Part shown: one piece after another, positions 20,125 through 28,172 of the stretch
Position numbering within the stretch: the first letter of the stretch is position 1
Layout: every line of letters begins with the position of its first letter
Origin: Glomus cerebriforme
Lineage: Eukaryota; Glomeromycota; Glomeromycetes; Glomerales; Glomeraceae
Reading direction: 5' to 3'
Assembly (NCBI GenBank): GCA_003550305.1
Contig: QKYT01000792.1
Coordinates: forward strand, 15,943 to 44,114
Length of the DNA: 28,172 nt
The notes under the pieces: model-generated
Told to the model about the DNA's origin: nothing
Database searches by the model: none
Seen by the model: the letters and a program-made list of their open reading frames with translations, nothing else
Program-made: the position numbers and the translations under genes

Positions 20125-21835
20125 TTGAAGACGCACTGAATCATGAACTTTATTTGTAAATCAGTGCACATAGGTGAAATACAATAATAATAAATATTTT
20201 AGATCAGATATTTAACCTCCAACTAAATGAAAAATCATAACGTATCATACTTACGTAGCATGAGTCTTCAGAGTGGGGACTGAAATAAGACTTTTCTTAG
20301 ATAGTTAATATGCTCTGATTCTCCCCATACCCCAGTGCTAACACTAAAATAAAATCTTCCAATCAGTCCTTCTGAATTTTCTCTCAAAAGGAATATCCTT
20401 TGCCCAGTTTATCTGAATCTCCTCTCAACACAACGGGTCTTCAAACTAGCATGAAATATTGATAAGGTTATAGAAGTCAGATACTGGTGCCAACCTCTAG
20501 AACAAAGAATACCCAGCTTATCACTTGGATTTTTAAACTAGTATGAAACGTTTTAAAAAGAATTATAAATGCTGGTTACTAGTACTAACATTCAGAAAGG
20601 AAGAAAACTACTCTAATACTAAACTAAAATACAAAAAAGAAACTAAACTTACTTCTACCTCTATATCTTTCCTACTAAGATCAGTATCCATATTGCTCTA
20701 ACGGATGCTCCAGATGAATCAAGTTGACTGCTTATACTATTTCATTTGAAGGCCATCATATAGTATCCTACCGATCATAACTTTACAGCCCCTTCCACCT
20801 GGATAGAATTTTTCCTGAAATAAGCCAATTTCTCATGGCCTAAAGACGTCTTACTTTGCTTTGGTGAATTAAGACGACTACTTACCCAAAATTTTTATGG
20901 ACTACCTTTTCTAATCCTATTGAAAAATCTTTATCTTTGATATACTTATTGCAGAAAAAAATATCATCTTGTTTCTGTATACCCAAACTAATTTTACCTA
21001 ATTAACGCATCTGACATTGTACCTAACATCTTCGTGAATCTTTTATACTTTTTATTAATTTTTCTATTTAACTATTAATGATGTCACCTTAAGGGGCAAA
21101 AATAGTGACACCACAGTGAAACAAAATTAGAGAATGTATTACAACAAGAGAACTAATCATCAACAGATGATCAGCTATTAATCAAAATTTTCAGTACTCC
21201 ATCTTTCACCAGAAGACTGCTCTGCAGTAGTTTTTTCAAATCTGCAGCTAAGGTTAGCAGATTTGATATAGCAGTATATGATAATTCCAAAGCTAATTTA
21301 GTATTTGTTTTCACGAACCTGAAAATTCTGATATCCTTTCACCTTTCCACCACTAAAAACAAAATACCAAACAGCCACTCGGGTATCAACTTTAGATAAA
21401 GATGTAGGTGACTGAAAATTATATAAAATCTGACTTGTGAAGAAACTTGATGTGCCAGACATTAAATATAATAGAATCTCTTTATAATCACCAAGTTAGT
21501 TATATAGTAAAAAAATCCAAAAATGTGACTATATAGGAGTTGTGACTATATAAAGGTTTTTTTATATAATCTTTATATAAGTTGGTTTTTTTAAAGATAT
21601 GATTATATAGAGAAATTTTATATGATGTAACTATATAGGATGTAACTATATGGAGGTCTGACTGTATCAAATTTTTTAAACTTTTCTAGTTGAGTTCAGT
21701 GTTGTAGAGCAACTTTTCCTAAAACTAAAAAACCATTTTCTTAGGACAAAATGACCAAAAGTGCAACTTTTTTTTTTAAAACTTCTTCAGAGAAATGGGC
21801 ATAGGGATCAGCTGAAAGAGTTGCCTCCCATCTTC
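20125..21835 (+). repeat. Dispersed repeat family R, copy R2 (interrupted by a MITE)
   Basis: Aligns with R3 (22965-24053) in the same orientation and with R1 in reverse. Landmarks: CTTCAAACTAGCATGAAATA (~20430), a second ACTAGTATGAAACG (~20537), the YACCAAACAG...GTATCAACTT block (~21365), GAAGAAACTTG (~21440), and the AAAAGTGCAACTTTT block (~21755-21770). The left end (20125-20320) also matches R4. A TA-flanked insertion splits it at 21469-21666. No intact coding region. Confidence 0.75.
21469..21666. mobile_element. TA-flanked MITE inserted in R2 (~198 bp)
   Basis: R3 and R1 lack this segment, so an empty site is available for comparison. TA is present at both ends (21469-21470 and 21665-21666). 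The termini are imperfect inverted repeats: ATAGAATCTCTTTATAATCA on the left, and ACAGTCAGACCTCCATATAG reading in from the right. Inside are several GTGACTATATA/TAACTATATAGG repeats. Size, TA duplication and ACAGTC-type end fit a Tc1/mariner or pogo-derived MITE; its terminus differs from that of the pogo element at 17558. Confidence 0.7.
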
Positions 21836-22050
21836 AAAAAAAAAAAGTTTTTATTATAATATATTACAGTATATTTATATATATTGGTATTTTCATAAAA
21901 TGCATAATTGGAATTAGATTAGAATTGAGTATATTTTCCAGTATAATTAATTTTTAATTGCTATAATATTACAGCACAATGCTGATTTGTAACGTAATAG
22001 ATTTTTTTTGTCATAATTAGTTTTATTTGATATAATTAATTTAGAAAAAA
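21836..22050. other. A+T-rich spacer, nothing recognised
   Basis: Only A/T-rich sequence, with no repeat boundaries visible. Confidence 0.4.
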
Positions 22051-22436
22051 GTAATTTATTACTATGGCTACTCTATTACGTAGCCTATTATATTATGTAA
22101 CTTATACTATATAATAATTTATTACCTCTTACATCATACTATAATTTTCCATTTTTACAAAATTTTTTTAGTATAATAAATACTATTTATTACATGTTAT
22201 TCATCATATCAATGTTTAATTTTGCCTAAATTTTATAACACTAGCCAAAATTTTCTTATTTGAAGTTTAAGTAACATTATACAATTCAAAAAAAAGCAAT
22301 TTTATTTCTTTTGAAAATTAAAATTTTAAATTACACAAAATTTCTAAAAAGGCAATTTTATTACAGATTATTTAATTTTAGCCAGAATTATAAAATTATG
22401 TAATACTAGCAATACATCACCATGGTGATAAATTAC
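22051..22436 (+). mobile_element. MITE copy C (386 bp), strongly transition-mutated
   Basis: The ends GTAATTTATTACTATGG (22051-22067) and CCATGGTGATAAATTAC (22420-22436) are inverted repeats of the MITE A/B type. Along its length it matches MITE B read in reverse (for example ACTATATAATAATTT) and MITE A, but most differences replace C with T or G with A. Almost all CpG sites of A and B are gone. Confidence 0.8.
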
Positions 22437-22462
22437 AAAATCCAGTAATTTATATTGATGTA

Positions 22463-22556
22463 ATTAAATTATACTAATATAATTAATTATACTAATATAA
22501 TTAATTATACTAATATAATTAATTATACTAATATAATTAATTATATTGATATAATT
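22463..22556. repeat. 18 bp tandem repeat, about five copies
   Basis: The unit ATTAATTATACTAATATA repeats with little variation immediately beyond MITE C. The unit is close to self-complementary, so the strand is not meaningful. Confidence 0.8.
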
Positions 22557-22964
22557 ACTTTACATTAATTATAATATTGTATAGTTTGGTCAAAGTACAA
22601 GATATTAAAAGAATCACTAAAAATACAATTCTTTAATCAATAATATTATTATAATTTATTTTTTTTTATTAAAATTATAAATGCAAAAAAAAGACATCAA
22701 AAATTAATATTATAAACAAATTTATTAAAAAAAAAAAAATATTACTATATCATTATGTAATATTAATTCGATATTAATTTCATATTACTATAATATCATT
22801 ATGACATTAAAAATATTTTTATAATATTAATTCAATATCGTTACAGCATCATTATAATATTTATTACTACTAACTTAGTTATATTGATTTAATTTTTTAT
22901 TACAATATCATAGTAATATCGTATCGATATAGACGTGACATCGATTTGATATCACTCAATAACC
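22557..22964. other. A+T-rich DNA with degenerate AATATCATTAT-type words
   Basis: Short related words (ATATCATTAT, CAATATCGTTA, AATATCATAG) recur from about 22740 to 22960 without a fixed period. No gene. Confidence 0.4.
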
Positions 22965-24053
22965 TCAAGTTTCAGTAAAGTTCATACTTACCGAAGAAGC
23001 AAGATGGGGGAAAAGATTACTATTATCAAACTATATGATACAATCCCATATGTACCCAGTTTGAAGAGTCTCGCTTGCCTTTAAAGAATAGAGTACTTAG
23101 AAGAATACCTTTGCCTCACAGTAAAAACTACCACTTTGTTAATGGAAATTTATATACTTTTTTTAATGCTATTTTCTCTAACCTATTAATACTCTTTCTA
23201 TCCAACTCTATACATATTTCCTCACCTAAAATGATTCCCATCTGGACTTTTCAGATCATTCTCCTATCTTTCATCATCCTAGAATAAAATCTTCTATGGT
23301 TTACCAATTATACCTAGATCCCTTCAGATTATCTAAATTTTCCCTTAAATCAATTTAGATTTTCAAACCAGCTAGAAATATTGATAACTTTATAGAAGTT
23401 GAATACTGGTATTAGCCTCCAAAAGGAGAAAAAAATATAACGAATAAGCTTTTCAATAGCTTTTTATAGGTATACTTAGGAATCCAAATTGCTCATATCA
23501 ATCAGATCTCTGCTCTCATACTTTGTAAGCAATTCCTTCACATTTGATCCAGTGACCTTACAAAGTTGATTACATGAATTCGACATAAAGCTACTTTTAA
23601 TAACGCAAGTAATAATCTAGGTGGATGAGGTTAGAAAAACAGAAAGGTGGTATCCTGATGTCACTAGCCAAATAAATTGAGAGGAGTTTTCAGTATACAA
23701 AAATAAGAAAGGTGTGAGCAGATACTAGGTCCACCAGGAGCAGCCACAAGTCTTCTTTTCCACCTTGTGCAAAAAAGAGTACCTGGAAATACCAAACGGT
23801 CTCTTAAGTATCAACTTCAAAAAAAATATCGGTGACTGGAAATTATCATAAACTTGGCATATGAAGAAACTTGGTAAGCTGAAAACTAGTATCTATATTT
23901 CCTAAAGCTTTGTAGTTAACTTCAGCAATGTAACAACACTTTTCCTATATCTAAAAGACTGCTTTCATAGAGTAAAACAGCCAAAAAGTGCAACTTTTCT
24001 TTCCCAAACTCTTGGAAGAAATGTGCATAGGGATCGTTAGGAAGAGTGCTCTA
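22965..24053 (+). repeat. Dispersed repeat family R, copy R3
   Basis: Reverse complement of most of R1: its start (AACTATATGATACAATCCCA, 23029-23048) matches the R1 end near 5456-5490, and its end (AAAAAGTGCAACTTTTC, ~23983-23999) matches the R1 start near 4050. It lacks the MITE that splits R2, and parts of the middle are shorter. The 70-codon ORF at 23075-23287 is not conserved in R1 or R2 and is not called a gene. Confidence 0.75.
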
Positions 24054-24157
24054 ATTATGAGTTCCTTTATTAATTATGGGTTCCTTTATTAATTATGAGT
24101 TCCTTAATTAATTATAAGTTCCTTAATTAATTACGGTTTTCTTTATTAATTATGAAC
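24054..24157 (+). repeat. 19 bp tandem repeat, five and a half copies
   Basis: The unit ATTATGAGTTCCTTTATTA repeats exactly in register from 24054 to 24148 with 1-5 changes per copy, then ATTATGAAC. It directly abuts the end of R3. Confidence 0.85.
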
Positions 24158-24350
24158 AATACTAATATTACTCTATATATATAGTAACTATGCAAACTTA
24201 AATCTTAGAAAAATAATGTAAAATATACAAATTTAAAATCTAGGTTAAAAAATTAAATATTTATTTATTTTATAACTAATTATATAATACATTACATTTT
24301 TTATTAAACATGTTTTATCCTTTACAAAAATAAGAAAAAAAACTAAAACA

Positions 24351-24805
24351 TTAGAATATTTCTTTAAGCAAATTCTAACTAAAATCCTGCAAAATATATA
24401 CCTAAAGTTCACATTCAATTCTTTAAAGTCATTTTCTATAAAAAAAAAAATATTAGAATGTTTCTTTAAGTAAATTCTAACCAAAATCCCACAAAATATA
24501 TACCTGAAATTCGCATTCAATTCTTCAAAGTCATTTACTATAAAAATATAGAAAAAAGAAATATTAGAATATTTCTTTAAGTATATTCTAACCAAAATTT
24601 TACAAAATATATACCTGAAGTCCATATTCAATTCTTTAAAGTCATTTACTATAAAAATAAAGAAAAAAAAAATGTTAGATATTTCTTTAAGCAAATTCTA
24701 ACTAAAATCTCACAAAATATATATCTAAAGTTTGCATTCAACTCTTCAAAGCTATTTCCTATAATAATAAAGAAAAAAGAAATATTAGAATATTTCTTTA
24801 CATCA
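24351..24805 (-). repeat. Array 1: ~111 bp tandem units with splice-like signals
   Basis: The word TTAGAATATTTCTTTAAG or close variants starts at 24351, 24453, 24564, 24675 and 24785 (spacings 102, 111, 111, 110). On the minus strand each full unit has a pyrimidine tract ending in TATAG or similar, a 34 nt island (for example 24402-24435), then GTATAT, and a palindrome GAAATATTAGAATATTTC. Because 111 is divisible by three, a 149-codon minus-strand frame stays open through the units (repeating NDFKELN and LVRIYLKKYSN). It is rich in Phe/Ile/Lys and I treat it as a product of the repeat, not a gene. Confidence 0.75.
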
Positions 24806-24879
24806 GGAAATTTTTTTAGGGTATCAGAAAGTTTTAAACAGACGTATAAAATGTAAATATATGCTATATATTGCTTAAC

Positions 24880-26600
24880 ACCAAAAAAGTATTACACAAT
24901 GAACCCTTTATCAATCAACGTAATTAAAAATACATTGCGCAACACTTTTTTAGGTGTAGAATTCCAATCTGTTAATCAATTATTCATGTTAAATTCAGAT
25001 ATCCATCATCCGTCAGATAAATCAGATGAATCAGATGGACATTTTGTTGACAGATCAGATTACAGTTTTGCATTGGATGAGGTATAAAATTTTTTTTTTT
25101 AAATTTTTTTAATTAATAATGATACTATTTCTATTTCTAATAAATATATGTATTATTCAACATTTAAATTATATGATTTCTTTATCAATTTGCTACGTTA
25201 CTCCATAATCTATTTTAAATATAAAGAAAAAAACGTCTTTTAATGTTAAAAAAAATCCTCCTCCCTCTAATTCCTTATATTCCAAGTCCAGGTCATATAA
25301 GAAATTTGAAAACCTAAAAAAAACAAAGAAAGAAATATTAGTACGTTTCTTTAATGTTAAAAAAAATCCCTTCCTCTAATTTCTTACATTTCAAGTCCAG
25401 GTCGTCTAAGAAGTCCAAAAATCTAAAAAAAATAAAGAAAGAAACGTTTAGTAGGTTCTTTAATGTTAAAAAAATCCCCTCCCTCTAATTCCTTACATTC
25501 CAAGTCCAGGTTGTTTAAGAAGTCCAAAAACCTAAAAAAAAATAAAGAAAGAAATGTTCAGTACATTTCTTTAATATTAAAAAAAATCCCCTCCCTCTAA
25601 TTCCTTACATTCCAAGTTCAGATCATTTAAAAAGTCTGAAAACCTAAAAAAATAAAGAAAGAAATGTTTAGTATGTTTCTTTAATGTTAAAAAAAAATCC
25701 CCCCTCCTCTAATTCCTTATATTTCAAGTCCAGATTATCTAAGAAGTCCAGAAACCTAAAAAAACAAAGAAAGAAATATTTAGTACATTTCTTTAATATT
25801 AAAAAAAATTCCTTCCCTCTAATTCCTTACATTCCAAATCTGAGTCATCTAAGAAGTCCAGAAACCTAAAAAAAACAAAGAAAGAAATATTTAGTATATT
25901 TCTTTAATGTTAAAAAAATCCTTTCTCTCTAATTCCTTACATTTCAAGTTTGAGTTGTCTAAGAAGTCCAGAAATCTAAAAAAAATAAAGAAAGAAATGT
26001 TTAGTACGTTTCTTTAATGTTAAAAAAAATTCCCTTCCTCTAATTCTTTACATTCCAAGTCTGAGTTATCTAAGAAGTCCAGAAACCTAAAAAAAACAAA
26101 GGAAGAAACATTTAATATGTTTCTTTAATGTTAAAAAAAATCCTCTTCCTCTAATTCCTTACATTCTAAGTTCAGATCATCTAAGAAGTCTGAAAACCTA
26201 AAAAAAACAAAGAAAGAAACATTTAGTATGTTTCTTTAATGTTAAAAAAAATCTCCCCATTACTTACATTCCAAGTCTGAGTCATCTAAGAAGTTCAGAA
26301 ACCTAAAAAGAAATAAAAAAAGAAACATTTAGTACGTTTCTTTAATGTTAAAATCTCCTCTCTATTACTTACATTTCAAGTTAGAAGAAATATAAAATTT
26401 TTTTTTTAAATAGTAAATTTTTTTTTTTAATTAAAAAAAAAATTTCTTATATGATTCAATCTGACAGATAATCTGACGGATGATACAGATTATCTGTCAC
26501 AGATTTGGATTATTCTTGATGGTTGACAAATCATACGGATTACATATTTCTCGAATGATAGATGATGGATGATCTGCAAATTGGAACACTATTTAGGTAT
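24880..26600. mobile_element. Inverted-repeat-bounded region enclosing array 2
   Basis: The left flank (about 24930-25060: AATTCCAATCTG, then CAGATATCCATCATCCGTCA) and the right flank (about 26450-26600), read in reverse (GTTCCAATTTGCAG, then CAGATCATCCATCATCTATC, then ATCATCCGTCAGAT), are degenerate inverted repeats rich in TCAGAT words. Array 2 lies between them. The architecture resembles foldback or MULE-like non-autonomous elements filled with tandem repeats, like 6653-7863. The 62-codon ORF at 24899-25087 lies in the left flank. Confidence 0.45.
25225..26385 (-). repeat. Array 2: eleven ~110 bp tandem units with splice-like signals
   Basis: Eleven units, with the word TTACATTCC or a close variant near 25276, 25384, 25493, 25604, 25718, 25827, 25937, 26048, 26159, 26263 and 26369; the last is truncated. 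On the minus strand a full unit reads: pyrimidine tract TTTATTTTTTTTAG, a 35 nt island (GTTTCTGGACTTCTTAGATG...), then GTAAG, a C+T-poor spacer, and the palindrome AAAGAAACRTACTAAAYGTT plus TCTTT. The AG is kept in all ten full units. The GT is kept in most units and changed to AT in two (near 25278 and 25719). The island length is constant at 35. Confidence 0.85.
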
Positions 26601-26885
26601 ATAACAACATATAATAAAATAATGGCAGTTTAAAAATATGTATAACAACACTAGGTTAGTTAAAAAACGTGTATTATTAGTTAAAATGCATATAAAAATA
26701 TTGAAAAATGCGTATAACAATACAAATTTTAGTATATATTAACTATATTTAATAAATAAAAACATTTGTTAATTGATTTTATTATATTTAAACTATATTC
26801 ATTTATTAAAAATATATTAAATTACAAACAGTTCTTTCTAGATATACTAACTATATTATACTAACTAACTATTTAATTCTAATAC
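26600..26885. other. A+T-rich spacer with a few degenerate AAAAATGCGTATAACAA words
   Basis: The words at about 26628, 26662, 26680 and 26704 are loosely related. No other signal. Confidence 0.4.
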
Positions 26886-26889
26886 CCAA

Positions 26890-28172
26890 ATCCAGAATCT
26901 ACAAAAAAGTAAAGAAAAATGTTAATTAATATTTCTCATAAAAAAGAATAATAAATAAACTAAGGTTCGCAGCTAAGTTGCGAAACTTACATTTTCTATT
27001 CCCAAAAACCTAAATTTCAAGGAACAAACTGAGTCTACAAAAAAAAGAAAAACATTCGGTTAGAATGTTTCTAACAAATAAAAAAATGAAAAAATGAAGT
27101 TTTGTAATGAAACATTCATTACAAAACTTACGTTTTAGTTTTCCAAGTCCAAGAGTAAACCTATAAAAAAGTAAAGAGAAATGTTAATTAACATTTTTTA
27201 TAAAAAAGAATAATAAATAAACTAAGGTTCACAGCTAAGTTGTGAAACTTACATTTCTGATTCCCAAAAACCCAAATTTTAAGGAACAAATTGAGTCTAC
27301 AAAAAAAAGAAAAACATTCAGTTAGAACGTTTCTATACAAAAAAAAAAAATGAAAAATGAAGCTTGTAATGAAACGAACATTACAAAACTTATGTTTCTA
27401 TTTCTATTTTCAGAGCTGAATCTACAAATACTGGTCAAAAACTGATCTATCTTACAGATATCTTACAGATATCTTATAAATATCGGATACCCAAAATGCA
27501 GAAAATCTGCTATACATCGGATACCCAATATGTATACTATAGAATTAAAAAATACAATTTATTAATTATCCCACTATCCAGTAATCATAAAAGGATGAAA
27601 TATAGCTTATTCGATTCACCTCACTGAGACGTATCGAATGGTACTAATTTCACATTTCTAGGTATGATAGATGCTGAGATATTTGACAAATTGGCATTTT
27701 TTATTTGTTTTTTTTTAAGATTTATCAAATATCTCGATATCTATCATACCTAGAAATGTGAAATTAGTACCATTCGATACGTCTCAATAAGGCGAATCAA
27801 ATGAGCTATATTTTATCCTTTTATGATTACTGGATAGTGAGATAATTAATAAATTGTATTTTTTAATTCTATANTATACATATTNGGTANCCNATGTATA
27901 GCAGATTTTCTGCATTTTGGGTACCTAATATTTATAAGATATCTGTAAGATATCTGTAAGATAGATCAGTTTTTGACCAATGAAAGAAGTTCAGTTAGAA
28001 CATTTCTATACAAAGAAAAAAAAATGAAAAAATGAAGTTTCGTAACAAAATATCATTACAAAACTTACGTTTCAGTTTCTCAAGTCTAGGAACAAACCTA
28101 CAAAAAAGAGGTTAAAATGGTTCTATACAAAGAAAAAAATGAAAAATGAAGTTTATAATGAAATGAACATTA
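26890..28172 (-). repeat. Array 3: ~260 bp higher-order repeat of splice-like units with two hairpins
   Basis: AACTAAGGTTCRCAGCTAAG recurs at 26958 and 27219, giving a ~260 bp higher-order period made of two alternating units. On the minus strand each has a pyrimidine tract with TAG, an island, and GTAAG. Islands alternate between 44 nt (26991-27034 and 27253-27296) and 28-29 nt (27132-27160, 27394-27421, 28069-28097). After the GTAAG comes a hairpin, of the type TTCGCAGCTAAGTTGCGAA or TTTTGTAATG...CATTACAAAA. A second hairpin follows (AACATTCGGTTAGAATGTTT). A palindromic insertion interrupts the array, and it runs off the window end. Confidence 0.8.
27432..27979. mobile_element. 548 bp near-perfect palindrome (foldback/MITE) inserted in array 3
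   Basis: The arms start TGGTCAAAAACTGATCTATC at 27432 and end with its reverse complement at 27979. They meet around 27705, leaving a short non-pairing centre (TTTTTTATTTGTTTTTTTT). Each arm carries CTCACTGAGACGTATCGAAT followed by GGTACTAATTTCACA, related to the 147 bp satellite at 9087-9480. Array 3 resumes in register on the far side, so this is an insertion. The duplication cannot be fixed because the site is A-rich. Four single Ns lie in the right arm. It encodes no protein. Confidence 0.85.

Noticed and set aside
23075..23287. 70-codon ORF in repeat R3
   Set aside because: It is not open in the homologous parts of R1 or R2.
24245..24694. 149-codon minus-strand ORF with repeating 37-residue units
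   Set aside because: It is open only because the repeat length of array 1 is divisible by three. It crosses the pyrimidine tracts and hairpins and looks like a repeat artefact; retained as a repeat.
24899..25087. 62-codon ORF starting MNPLSINVIKNTL with SDESD-type residues, followed by GAG|GTATAA
   Set aside because: It could be an exon, but it lies in a degenerate inverted-repeat flank, no partner exon is evident, and the acidic run comes from TCAGAT words repeated in the other flank.
25225..26385. CRISPR-like array
   Set aside because: The context is eukaryotic, and the units are fully homologous with no unique spacers. These are minisatellite units.
1..28172. tRNA or rRNA genes
   Set aside because: I looked for cloverleaf-type or conserved rRNA words and saw none; a covariance-model scan would be needed to exclude a divergent tRNA.

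Overview
The window is A+T-rich eukaryotic DNA. It holds one convincing host gene (220-2780) and about 25 kb of nested, mostly decayed repeats. Short introns with GT...AG ends, an expanded-family MATA/Ste11-type HMG box, and hAT, pogo and FAR1/MULE relics of a kind I associate with Rhizophagus-type genomes suggest an arbuscular mycorrhizal fungus (Glomeromycotina). That assignment comes from recognition, not from a search.

Layout. At 1-2780 a four-exon gene encodes a 773-residue protein: a disordered S/N/P-rich N-terminus, a MATA-type HMG box, and a thymidylate-kinase-like domain whose P-loop is broken. From 2781 to 9822 there are A/T homopolymers, a 1.6 kb dispersed repeat (R1), two copies of a ~370 bp palindromic-ended MITE (A and B), a 1.2 kb terminal-inverted-repeat element carrying a purine-rich minisatellite, and a foldback-like element with a ~147 bp tandem monomer. 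From 9823 to 11400 lies a MULE/FAR1 transposase relic. A complete but dead hAT element occupies 11928-15044, framed by a perfect 8 bp target duplication. An A+T-rich stretch and a 210 bp assembly gap follow. A complete but dead pogo/Tigger-like element spans 17558-19216. From 20125 to 24053 there are two more copies of the R1 family (one split by a TA-flanked MITE) and a heavily transition-mutated third MITE copy (C). From 24054 to the end there are tandem arrays with 19 bp and ~110 bp units, a ~260 bp higher-order array, and a 548 bp near-perfect palindrome inserted in the last array.

Two themes link the features. First, most in-frame stops in the three transposase relics look like Trp or Gln codons changed by single G:C to A:T transitions, and MITE copy C differs from A and B in the same direction; this fits cytosine methylation/deamination or a RIP-like process. 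Second, four separate tandem arrays share a minus-strand layout: pyrimidine tract plus AG, a 28-44 nt island, then GTAAG or GTATA, followed in the three longer arrays by a hairpin. They look like arrays of micro-exons separated by hairpin introns, although the islands do not join into one open reading frame. These arrays and the HMG-box/pseudo-kinase fusion are the most unusual features of the window.
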